From JBMOKU01 sp049324315 (GTDB lineage: Bacteria; Bacillota; Clostridia; Peptostreptococcales; Thermotaleaceae), in assembly GCA_049324315.1 (NCBI GenBank), contig JBMOKU010000069.1:1-32126 (forward strand): a stretch of 32,126 nucleotides of DNA. The letters run 5' to 3'. This document shows positions 24,517-32,000 of the stretch, piece by piece. Every line of letters starts with the position of its first letter. Within the stretch, counting starts at the first letter, position 1. A program made the translations under genes and the position numbers. Under the pieces are notes generated by a model. The model was not told the origin of the DNA and searched no databases. It saw only the letters and a program-made list of their open reading frames with translations.

Positions 24517-25419
24517 TTACACTTTTAAAAATCTTCTCATGGAAAAAATACTTGCCAAAGCTCCGATTCCAGTACCGAGTACTGCAAATATTACCGCTAG
24601 GTTTTTAATGATGACAGATGGCGGTATCAAATAAGCTGAAACCATCACATACATCTTTTGCGTAATCAAATCGAAAATGCTTTGATAACCATACCCCACA
24701 ATCACCAGTGCAATACAAGCCCCAATGAACCCTAAGACCATTCCTTCCACGAGAAAAGGCCATCGTATAAACCAATTTGTTGCACCGACAAATTTCATGA
24801 TCGTAATCTCTCGATATCTAGCCGCCACAGTAATCTTTATGGTATTTGATATGATAAACATAGATATACCAATCAGAATGGCGATCAGTATCGTACCTGT
24901 AAGCCGAATCAAGTTCGTTATTCTCAACAGCCTGTCCACAATATCTTTATAGTACTTGATTTCCTCGATCCCTTCATAACCTTGCATCTGCTTCACTACC
25001 TGATCTGCATATTCAATGCCTTCCAGATTTACAATAAATGAATCAGGTAAGGGATTGGACTCTAGTCCTTCCAATAAGTATCCGTGCTCTCCCCACTGTT
25101 TCTTCATATTTTCCAGAGCTTCCTGCTTTGAAACGAAATATACTTCCTTAACCCCTTCGATTGTTTCGACTTTTTTGCCAATCTCGTTGATTTTGCTCTC
25201 CTCTAAGCTTTCCTGAAGGTAAATCTGTATCGAGTCAAATTGCCCCTTGGCGGTTTCAGCTACACTGTTGACATTTAAAACTACAATAAAAACTATTCCC
25301 AAAATCATCAGTGTTGCCGCTACAGAACTAACGGAAGCAATACTCATCATGCGATTTCGCCACAGACCCTTAAAGCCTTGACGGATCATATAGGAAATTG
25401 TTCTAATCCTCATAGCCAT
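24517..25419 (-). CDS. ftsX: cell division protein FtsX
   Basis: A 300-residue ABC-type membrane subunit: a cytoplasmic N-terminus with RQGFKGLWRNRMMSIASV, transmembrane segment 1 at about 28-50, a large external domain at about 55-165, then three more transmembrane segments near 172-195, 222-250 and 265-290. FtsX forms a dimer with FtsE and relays ATP hydrolysis to wall hydrolases outside the membrane. It overlaps the end of ftsE by 17 nt, so the two are translationally coupled. The ATG at 25419 is close behind GAAGGG; a second ATG lies two codons later. The M23 peptidase gene follows. Confidence 0.93.
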   Translation of the reverse strand: MAMRIRTISYMIRQGFKGLWRNRMMSIASVSSVAATLMILGIVFIVVLNVNSVAETAKGQFDSIQIYLQESLEESKINEIGKKVETIEGVKEVYFVSKQEALENMKKQWGEHGYLLEGLESNPLPDSFIVNLEGIEYADQVVKQMQGYEGIEEIKYYKDIVDRLLRITNLIRLTGTILIAILIGISMFIISNTIKITVAARYREITIMKFVGATNWFIRWPFLVEGMVLGFIGACIALVIVGYGYQSIFDLITQKMYVMVSAYLIPPSVIIKNLAVIFAVLGTGIGALASIFSMRRFLKV

Positions 25420-26089
25420 ACACACCCTTCTTGTCATCTCTTACGATTTTTCCACCTTCAATTGCGATAACTCTTTGCTGCATCATATCAACGATTTCTT
25501 TGGCGTGTGTAGCCATAACAATGGTCGTACCCCTACGGTTTATCTGCTTAATGAGCTTCATAATCTCCCAGGCTGTATCGGGATCAAGGTTTCCCGTTGG
25601 TTCATCAGCGATCAGTACAGACGGGTTATTAACAATCGCCCTTGCAATAGAGACCCGCTGCTGTTCTCCCCCAGAAAGCTGCTCGGGGTACATATTGGCT
25701 TTACCGCTTAATCCTACCATACCGAGAATCATAGGTACTTGTCGTCGTATCTCCTTTGGACTGGCCTCTACGATTTCCATGGCAAATGCCACATTTTCAT
25801 AAACATTTTTATTTGGTAACAGTCTAAAGTCCTGAAAGACGACGCCTATTTTTCTTCTCAGATAAGGTACCTTTCTTGGAGCCAGCTTCGTTATATCCGT
25901 ACCTTCAATAAAAACCTTTCCTTCTGATGGTTCGACCTCTCTAAGAAGCAATTTAATAAAAGTCGACTTACCAGCACCGCTGGGTCCTACTAAAAAAACA
26001 AAATCCTCTTTATTAATCGTTAAATTTATATTTGAAAGGGCTTTCGTACCATTCTTATACTGTTTTGTCACATTTAGTAATTCAATCAT
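25403..26089 (-). CDS. ftsE: cell division ATP-binding protein FtsE
   Basis: A 228-residue ABC ATPase with Walker A GPSGAGKST, signature LSGGEQQRVSIARA, Walker B VLIADEPTG and the switch histidine in MATHAKE. VFQDFRLLPNKNVYENVAFAM is typical of FtsE (B. subtilis protein also 228 residues). The start at 26089 follows AGGAGTG with 7-8 nt spacing. It is the first gene of ftsE-ftsX-M23 peptidase; a motif shared with the MinJ-like gene's upstream region lies about 55 nt before it. Confidence 0.95.
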   Translation of the reverse strand: MIELLNVTKQYKNGTKALSNINLTINKEDFVFLVGPSGAGKSTFIKLLLREVEPSEGKVFIEGTDITKLAPRKVPYLRRKIGVVFQDFRLLPNKNVYENVAFAMEIVEASPKEIRRQVPMILGMVGLSGKANMYPEQLSGGEQQRVSIARAIVNNPSVLIADEPTGNLDPDTAWEIMKLIKQINRRGTTIVMATHAKEIVDMMQQRVIAIEGGKIVRDDKKGVYGYED

Positions 26090-26144
26090 CGTCTTCACTC
26101 CTACCCTCATATAAAATTCTACATCATAACCGATTTTCCTCTAT

Positions 26145-26160
26145 CATTTTAACACGAAAT
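26145..26160 (-). promoter_or_regulatory. shared 16-nt upstream motif (copy 2), ftsE promoter core
   Basis: ATTTCGTGTTAAAATG on the minus strand, identical to the copy before the MinJ-like gene. TGTTAAAAT reads as an extended -10. Outside it, the flanks stay similar (both run into AAATTTAC on the plus strand about 15-20 nt away). The stretch 26161-26329 contains AT-rich DNA and the weak inverted repeat ATGGGAC/GTCCCAT (26161-26167, 26205-26211), and no gene. Confidence 0.5.
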
Positions 26161-26329
26161 ATGGGACTTTTGTTTTAAATTTACAATACAAATTGAAATA
26201 TGTCGTCCCATATAAAGGCCTTCTCTACTATTATATAATTTTTACAGCTTTTTTCCAAATTCTAAGATATTCCATAATGAATCGACAGCATAAAATATCT
26301 GCCATTGAAGAATGCTTGTAAAATTCTTA

Positions 26330-26576
26330 TAATATAGATGTGGAATCATGAAATTTAACCTTCATTTGCAAATCATTTTGTAATCAAAAATTGTGATTTA
26401 TATGGTTAGACGTTAGAAGTTAGATGTTAGAGGCTTTATGTCTATCTTTTGGGTCTTTAGGGATTGAAAAGCTTATAAGATCGACCCGAAACTTCTAACT
26501 TTTAACCTCTAACTTCTAACCAAATAGAAATCTAACCTTCGCAAATGAACATATTTAAAGGAAAATCAAACTTTAC
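26330..26576 (+). repeat. 247-nt dispersed repeat with facing heptamer arrays (copy 1)
   Basis: Contains four tandem heptamers TTAGACG, TTAGAAG, TTAGATG, TTAGAGG (26406-26433) and, 59 nt later, four complementary heptamers TTCTAAC, TTTTAAC, CTCTAAC, TTCTAAC (26493-26520); the arrays can fold into a hairpin of about 28 bp. Outside them TTCATTTGCAAA (26361-26372) and TTCGCAAATGAA (26538-26549) form near-perfect inverted ends. The whole unit, from TAATATAGAT to AAACTTTAC, recurs at 31115-31357 in the same orientation. No coding capacity. It fills most of the 517-nt gap between ftsE and the 5-FCL gene. Confidence 0.85.
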
Positions 26577-26606
26577 TGCATATCTATATAAGTAGGAGTT
26601 GATAAA

Positions 26607-27176
26607 ATGAAAAATACCCTTCGAAAAGAAATATTGGAAAAGCGAAAAGCAATGTCGGAAACAGAAATCGCTACAAAAAGTGATTTGATTTTTTCAAAAT
26701 TAAAAACCCTTGAATTATATAAGCATGCAGTTGTTGTCATGGTCTATCTCGATTTTCGCAATGAGGTGCAGACACAACTCATCATCAAGGATTTACTGTC
26801 GTCGGGAAAGAAAGCTATCATTCCCATCAGCGTTCCCGAAACAAAGCATATGATTCTGTCGCAATTAATGGATCCAGAAGTGGAATTAACAGAAGGAACC
26901 TATGGTATCCTAGAGCCCAAAAAAGAATTTATCCGTGAAGTTGATAAGAATACGTTAGACTTAATTCTCGTTCCCGGTGTAGTCTTTGATCGAAAGGGAT
27001 ATCGCATCGGTTACGGGGGCGGATATTATGACAGATTCCTAGACAGCCTTACAAAAACCGTTCCTTCTATTGCCTTGGCATTCGATCTGCAAGTCATTGA
27101 TGAAGTTCCCCATGATTTTCATGATTATCCTGTATCCTATATTGTTACCGAAACAGAAGTTTCAACCTGTAAATAA
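26607..27176 (+). CDS. 5-formyltetrahydrofolate cyclo-ligase
   Basis: A 189-residue enzyme that turns 5-formyl-THF into 5,10-methenyl-THF with ATP, returning a dead-end folate to one-carbon metabolism. The family signature GYGGGYYDRFL is intact near 136-146, with LVPGVVFDRKGYRIG before it and the N-terminal basic KNTLRKEILEKRKAMS. Length is typical. TAGGAG lies about 8 nt ahead of ATG. It is a single plus-strand gene between two minus-strand units, and its stop lies inside a shared terminator stem. The gene name varies between species (ygfA, yqgN, fau), so none is assigned. Confidence 0.94.
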   Translation: MKNTLRKEILEKRKAMSETEIATKSDLIFSKLKTLELYKHAVVVMVYLDFRNEVQTQLIIKDLLSSGKKAIIPISVPETKHMILSQLMDPEVELTEGTYGILEPKKEFIREVDKNTLDLILVPGVVFDRKGYRIGYGGGYYDRFLDSLTKTVPSIALAFDLQVIDEVPHDFHDYPVSYIVTETEVSTCK

Positions 27177-27212
27177 GTAACAGGGCAGTATTCTCTGCCC
27201 TGTTACTTATTT
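27171..27212. terminator. bidirectional terminator, 5-FCL and Lon-like gene
   Basis: Perfect 18-bp stem AAATAAGTAACAGGGCAG/CTGCCCTGTTACTTATTT with 6-nt loop TATTCT. Stop codons of both convergent genes (27174-27176 and 27207-27209) lie within the stem; A/T-rich ends give U-tracts on both strands. Confidence 0.9.
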
Positions 27213-29645
27213 ATCTTTCTTCTCTTTTTCTTCTTTCTCTTTTTCTTCTTTCTCTTTCTCTTCATCTTCATCCTTACTCAGCAGCTTCAGTCTTTCTTCG
27301 ACTAAAGCATATACTGTACCTTGAGGATATTTTCCCTTTTCAAGCTTTTCTCCTGCGGGCATGTCTGTCAAGATTTCAATACCTTCCTCAACGGTTTTGA
27401 TGGCATAGATGTTAAACATGTTATTTTCAACAGCCTTGATGACCTCATCACTGAGCATCAGATTTTTTACATTTTGGTGAGGAATCATCACACCCTGTTT
27501 TCCGTTTAGTCCCTTGAATTTACATACCTTGAAGAAACCTTCGATTTTTTCGTTGACGCCACCGATTGGCTGTATCTGCCCTCTCTGATTGACAGATCCT
27601 GTTACGGCAATATACTGCTTAATAGGTACCCTAGACAAACTGGAGACTAGGGCATAAAGCTCTGTACTGGATGCACTGTCACCATCTACACCGGAATACA
27701 ACTGCTCGAACACAATATTTGCAGACAGTGCCAATGGTCTGTCTTGAGCAAACTTGTCGCCAATATAACCGGAAAGGATTAACACACCTTTATCATGAAT
27801 ACTGCCGCTGGTTCGAACTTCCCTCTCTATATTGATAATGCCTCTTTTTCCTTTGTAGGTTGTTACGGTAATCTTGCTGGGCTTACCAAAGGAATACTCA
27901 CCGGTTCCCGTAACAGCCAGCCCATTAATTTCTCCTATTTTTTCACCTTCCACATCCAACAACAGCGTACCATCCTCAAACATTTCCATAACCTTTTCTT
28001 CATATTTGTTATTGCGATATTTCTTCTCAGAGATGGCCTTTTCCACATGTTGGAGGGATACATACTCAGATCCCATCATCTCAGCCCAATGTTCAGCTTC
28101 GTACAGCACTTCCACCATTTGATTAAATCTTGAACTAAGCTTATCTTGATTATCAGCCAGTCGAGAGCTGTATTCTATCAATCGTCCTACTGCTGTTCTG
28201 TCAAAATGCTTTAAGCCTTCTTTTTCACAGTGGGTAGCGATGAAGCGTGCCATTTTTAAAACATTTTCCTTATCCCTGTCCATTTCTATGTCAAAATCTG
28301 CCATGATCTTAAACAGCTTTTTAAAGTCTTCATCATAATTGTAAAGCAAGTAGTATGTATATGGATCACCGATAATGATTACCTTTAAATCCAGCGGAAT
28401 TGCCTGGGGCTTCAATGTAGAAGAAACCACATAGCCAACTTGCTTATCCAGTCCCTCAATTAATATTTCATTGGTTTTTAATGCTCTTTTTAAGGCATCC
28501 CAAGCAAAAGCATTGGTCAACAAATCTTTTGCTTGTAAGATAAGATAGCCTCCATTAGCCTGATGCAGCGCACCGGATTTTATTTGTGTGAAATCAGTTT
28601 TTAAAACGCCCAGTTCGTTTTTATACTCAATTCTTCCTATCAGATTATAATACGTAGGATTTGTCTCATTGATAATCGGTGCGCCTGTCATTTCACTATT
28701 GTCAATAAACAGATTCACCAGGTACCGATCAAAAAAAGCCGTTGTGGATTTCATTTGAAACATTGCCAGTGGGTTATCCATGTCAGCATCATTGCTGCCT
28801 TTAAATTTGTCAATATGTTCTACAATATCTGACAGCAGTAAATCTAAGAATGATATCAAACATGATTTTACACCGTATTTTTCTTTTAATCCATCAATAT
28901 AATACGCTACGATTGCTTGTCCGCTGTTTTCATCAAGTTCCTTGATTTTCTTACGATATTCTTCCTCTAATGATCTCAGTTGATTGAAAATATCTATGGT
29001 CTCAATGCTTAACTCATTAGAATTGATTCGAATTTCTTCCAGTTGTTCTTTTGACAGTTCTCTATATTCCTCTTCACTGATAGGCCTTCCATCGATTAAG
29101 GGAATACTCACCAAGCCTCTTTCAGTCTGGGTAAACATAAATCCGTATTTTTTTGCCAACTTGTTTAGGTCTTCAATAATCTGTTGGGAATAAGACTGAT
29201 ATTCCTGAATCATCGTACTTTTATTATTTTCATATTCTTTTCCGGTAAATATTTTGGGGATTTCCTTCTTTAATGTTTGAATCATATTTTCCGTATCTTT
29301 CTTAAATCCTTTTCCCATACCATTAGGCAAATTTAATGCCATCGGACTGTCAGGATTCTTAAAATTATATACGTAAACCCAATCATCCGGTGTCTTCTTT
29401 GAAGACGCCTTTTTCTCAGTAATTGATAGGGTATAACTATTCCTTCCGGTACCACTTAAGCCTGAAACAAAAATATTATATCCCCTTTTCTTCATGTCTA
29501 AGCCGAATTCCAAGGCTTCAGCCGCTCTCCGCTGTCCAATAATCCCCTGTAAAGGATATAAGTCTGCCGTGGTAGTAAAATCAAAACACTCAATACTACA
29601 ATTATTTTTCAGTTTGTCAACGGCTACCCGGTATTTTTCCAGCAT
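27207..29645 (-). CDS. AAA+ Lon-family ATP-dependent protease (AAA_32/LonB-like)
   Basis: An 812-residue Lon-related protease. The N-terminal part (about 20-80) has IIGQRRAAEALEFGLDMKKR and a P-loop GLSGTGRNSYT in which the usual Lys is Arg; a long insert and coiled region follow (about 170-260), then the AAA core (GGYLILQAKDLL, VIIIGDPYTYYLLY), and the Lon protease domain from about 570. The catalytic dyad is Ser657 in DGDSASSTE and Lys700 in GGVNEKIEG, 43 residues apart as in E. coli Lon. It belongs to the group annotated as Lon-related protease or LonB in clostridia, lacking the LAN substrate domain of LonA. The C-terminus ends in a Glu/Lys tail from imperfect 15-bp repeats (about 27213-27262). 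GGAGGAGG lies 8 nt before the ATG. Substrates unknown. Confidence 0.9.
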   Translation of the reverse strand: MLEKYRVAVDKLKNNCSIECFDFTTTADLYPLQGIIGQRRAAEALEFGLDMKKRGYNIFVSGLSGTGRNSYTLSITEKKASSKKTPDDWVYVYNFKNPDSPMALNLPNGMGKGFKKDTENMIQTLKKEIPKIFTGKEYENNKSTMIQEYQSYSQQIIEDLNKLAKKYGFMFTQTERGLVSIPLIDGRPISEEEYRELSKEQLEEIRINSNELSIETIDIFNQLRSLEEEYRKKIKELDENSGQAIVAYYIDGLKEKYGVKSCLISFLDLLLSDIVEHIDKFKGSNDADMDNPLAMFQMKSTTAFFDRYLVNLFIDNSEMTGAPIINETNPTYYNLIGRIEYKNELGVLKTDFTQIKSGALHQANGGYLILQAKDLLTNAFAWDALKRALKTNEILIEGLDKQVGYVVSSTLKPQAIPLDLKVIIIGDPYTYYLLYNYDEDFKKLFKIMADFDIEMDRDKENVLKMARFIATHCEKEGLKHFDRTAVGRLIEYSSRLADNQDKLSSRFNQMVEVLYEAEHWAEMMGSEYVSLQHVEKAISEKKYRNNKYEEKVMEMFEDGTLLLDVEGEKIGEINGLAVTGTGEYSFGKPSKITVTTYKGKRGIINIEREVRTSGSIHDKGVLILSGYIGDKFAQDRPLALSANIVFEQLYSGVDGDSASSTELYALVSSLSRVPIKQYIAVTGSVNQRGQIQPIGGVNEKIEGFFKVCKFKGLNGKQGVMIPHQNVKNLMLSDEVIKAVENNMFNIYAIKTVEEGIEILTDMPAGEKLEKGKYPQGTVYALVEERLKLLSKDEDEEKEKEEKEKEEKEKKDK

Positions 29646-29803
29646 ACCTTAAACCTCCTCCAATCATTTGATATACTTTATACCCACTTTCTCGACCTTT
29701 TTAATCACTTATCTACAATTTCTCTCTTTTCTATGATGTTCAATATTTTTGATTCAATTCCTCTTTTTTGAGAACAAAAGAATTCTATAATTTCATCAAA
29801 TGA

Positions 29804-29830
29804 GAAAAAACACCGCAAATTTCGCGGTGT
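29804..29830 (-). terminator. terminator of the LysM gene
   Basis: Minus strand: ACACCGC, loop GAAATTT, GCGGTGT, then TTTTTTC. It lies 7 nt past the LysM gene stop. The rest of the gap to the Lon-like gene (29646-29803) shows nothing beyond its ribosome binding site. Confidence 0.9.
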
Positions 29831-29836
29831 CCTAAA

Positions 29837-31093
29837 TTATTTCAAACCTGCTGCAATCTTTATGTTTTCTTGATGCTTTGTATCTATCGTTCCAGTGTTG
29901 TGGGTTGTACTATTAAGAAAGTGTAGATCAAAGTGTCCATCCATTCCATTATTCTTAATCCAATCCAGATTATATCCCGGACCGTAATCACCGCTTCTCC
30001 AATCTGTATTCACGCCACCTGGTGCACTATCGTTCCCTGCGTGAGGCATACCAGATGCGCTGGCTGCAATTTTTCTTCCATTGACCTCTATTACCACTGG
30101 TCTTTTGTTCCAGTCTAAATTGCCTCCCCATATTTCCTTCATCATCTGGGTGTCATTCATCGTTAACGGTTCTACATCTGCATGGTTTGCTCCCGTAGTC
30201 CTTTTCGCCATAAATGACTTGCTCGTATAAAAATCAATGATCTTAAATTCCGTTCCGATAGGTAAAACATATTGTGCCTCTGTCCACCAGTCCAAATATT
30301 CACCATATTTCTCTCCTGGCGTCGACTTAACAGGAACATTGTGCACAGGGATTTTTAAGATATTTCCGATATATAGAACGGTTGACTCACTCATATTATT
30401 GGTTTTTAGCAATTCGGCATAAGGAATGCCGAATTTTAAAGCAATTTTCCAGAAATCATCGCCTTTTTGAACCGTATAATTCACATAAGTAACCGTAGGC
30501 TTTGTATCAACAGGTGTCTGTGTGCTAGGACTATTGGCAGTTCCCCCTTGTGGAATCTTAATCTTTTGTCCCACATATAACGTACCATCTTCACCAGCGC
30601 CGTTGTAAGTCATTAGCTGCCTTGTATCCACACCGAATTTTTGACTGATAATCCAATATGTATCTCCTTGTTGGACAGTGTAGATCGTTTCTTGGCTCTG
30701 CTGGGTCTGCAAAGGGATAATTACTTGATCTCCTATATTGAGTACTGTTTTTTCCGTTGCATTATTTGCTTTCATCAGTGTCTGAATATCAACGCCATAT
30801 TTTTGACTAATAATCCAGTAAGTATCTCCCGATTGGACACTATAAATCGTTTGACCTTCCGTAACCTGTGGGATCATGATTTGCTGTCCTACCAACAGTA
30901 CCGTTTTTTCATTGGCATTGTTAAGTGTCATCAATTCTTGTATTGATACATTATATTTCTGACTAATAATCCAAAAAGTATCACCGGATTGTACTGTATA
31001 ACTTATTCCTTGTCCATATCCAATTCCTACACTTCCACTAAATATTGCTGCGGATAATGCTCCGGTAAGCAGCATTCTTTTCCAACTCATCAT
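29837..31093 (-). CDS. secreted protein with four LysM domains and an uncharacterised C-terminal domain
   Basis: A 418-residue exported protein. A signal peptide (about 1-29, SWKRMLLTGALSAAIFSG) is followed by four LysM peptidoglycan-binding repeats at about 30-75, 82-125, 135-178 and 200-245, each of the form YTVQ.GD..W.I..KFG...LM..N...L.VGQ.I.IP. A Thr/Pro linker leads to a C-terminal domain of about 150 residues with a conserved-looking set: TTGANHADVEPL, SGMPHAGNDSAPGG, GHFDLHFLNSTTHN. Several His and Asp residues suggest a metal site or hydrolase activity, but I recognise no named fold and assign no function. The ATG at 31093 follows GAGAGGGG; an upstream ATG at 31156 falls in the dispersed repeat and is rejected. 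Confidence 0.85.
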   Translation of the reverse strand: MMSWKRMLLTGALSAAIFSGSVGIGYGQGISYTVQSGDTFWIISQKYNVSIQELMTLNNANEKTVLLVGQQIMIPQVTEGQTIYSVQSGDTYWIISQKYGVDIQTLMKANNATEKTVLNIGDQVIIPLQTQQSQETIYTVQQGDTYWIISQKFGVDTRQLMTYNGAGEDGTLYVGQKIKIPQGGTANSPSTQTPVDTKPTVTYVNYTVQKGDDFWKIALKFGIPYAELLKTNNMSESTVLYIGNILKIPVHNVPVKSTPGEKYGEYLDWWTEAQYVLPIGTEFKIIDFYTSKSFMAKRTTGANHADVEPLTMNDTQMMKEIWGGNLDWNKRPVVIEVNGRKIAASASGMPHAGNDSAPGGVNTDWRSGDYGPGYNLDWIKNNGMDGHFDLHFLNSTTHNTGTIDTKHQENIKIAAGLK

Positions 31094-31114
31094 TCGTATG
31101 CCCCTCTCTTTATC

Positions 31115-31357
31115 TAATATAGATCTGGAATTATAAAATTTAATCTTCATTTGCAAGTCATTTTCTAATCAAAGAATAATGTGGTTCATAGGGTTAGAAG
31201 TCAGACGTTAGATGTTAGAGGCTTTATGTCTATCTTTTGCGTCTTAAAGGATGTAAAAGCTTATAAGATCGACCCCGGAACTTCTAACCTCTAACTTTTA
31301 ACCAAATAGAAGTCTAACCCTTGCTAATAAACAGGTTTAAGGAAAATGAAACTTTAC
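31115..31357 (+). repeat. dispersed repeat with heptamer arrays (copy 2)
   Basis: Second copy of the unit at 26330-26576, same orientation and co-linear along its whole length. The left array reads TTAGAAG, TCAGACG, TTAGATG, TTAGAGG; the right array has three units, TTCTAAC, CTCTAAC, TTTTAAC, one fewer than copy 1. The left end TTCATTTGCAA (31146-31156) is preserved and the right end is degraded (TTGCTAATAAAC). It fills most of the 364-nt gap between the LysM and PrcB-domain genes. On the minus strand TATAAT (31136-31131) at its edge may serve as a -10 box for the LysM gene. Confidence 0.85.
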
Positions 31358-31427
31358 GATTTCAACTCTTTGCAGCGCTTACTATTTATTTCGACACTTT
31401 TCGACTTTTTCTTCTATGTAATTCATG

Positions 31428-31459
31428 GAAAAAGCCTGTATCAGTTGATACAGGCTTTT
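31428..31459 (-). terminator. terminator of the PrcB-domain gene
   Basis: Stem AAAAGCCTGTATCA/TGATACAGGCTTTT, 14 bp around GT (effective loop larger), followed by TTTTTCC on the minus strand. The gene's TAA stop touches the upstream arm. Confidence 0.85.
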
Positions 31460-31931
31460 ATTCATTATATTTAACTTTCAATTCAATTTTATCTGGTAGC
31501 ATATCCATATCTGTTTTAACAACGACGTAGGGATATGTTACAGCTTGTGTCACCACGTCTCCAGGCTTAGGATCGGTAAAAGCAGCATAGACTACAAGCT
31601 TTGTCTTATCATCTTCTTTAACCTTCTCTATGCCATCTATCTCAACAGTATATCCACCTGTAGGTTTTTCTCCCCTTGTTACTACCACATAGATTTCGTT
31701 TTCTACTTTGCAAGCCAGTGCTCTTTCTAATGCTTTATACCTCGGTAAAACTTCCTTAAGTTTTTGTGGAATCACATCTTCACTCAACGCCTCAAAAGTA
31801 ATGCTATTGTCATCTCTCATAAAATGTCTGACTCCGTACACCCCAGTAATCAAAATCATAATAACGACAATAATGATGCCAACAGCCTTCCAATTCATGC
31901 CTTTTACGTTTAGGCTAACTTTCCGATTCAT
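31458..31931 (-). CDS. membrane-anchored PrcB-domain protein
   Basis: A 157-residue protein with a short basic N-terminus, one transmembrane helix (about 14-34, AVGIIIVVIMILITGVYGV) and an external domain. The C-terminal about 80 residues (EIYVVVTRGEKPTGGYTVEI, then VVYAAFTDPKPGDVVTQAVTYPYVVV) match the PrcB C-terminal pattern, named after the PrcB subunit of the Treponema dentilisin protease complex. Function in clostridia is not established; protease binding is a guess from the name-giving member. The ATG at 31931 follows GGAAGGAGGG. It lies just downstream of a group II intron end, with about 70 nt between the intron and the start codon. Confidence 0.72.
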   Translation of the reverse strand: MNRKVSLNVKGMNWKAVGIIIVVIMILITGVYGVRHFMRDDNSITFEALSEDVIPQKLKEVLPRYKALERALACKVENEIYVVVTRGEKPTGGYTVEIDGIEKVKEDDKTKLVVYAAFTDPKPGDVVTQAVTYPYVVVKTDMDMLPDKIELKVKYNE

Positions 31932-32000
31932 AGGCACCCTCCTTCCCAATCATATATTTAATAGTTATTCTAAAGAGGGTACAAATATTCTATTATTTTT

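Noticed and set aside
26404..26521. CRISPR-like array
   Set aside because: The short repeats are contiguous 7-mers without spacers and face each other as inverted arrays, and no cas gene is near.
31094..31156. N-terminal extension of the LysM protein from an ATG at 31156
   Set aside because: It would be coded by the dispersed repeat and would hide the signal peptide; ATG 31093 has a ribosome binding site.
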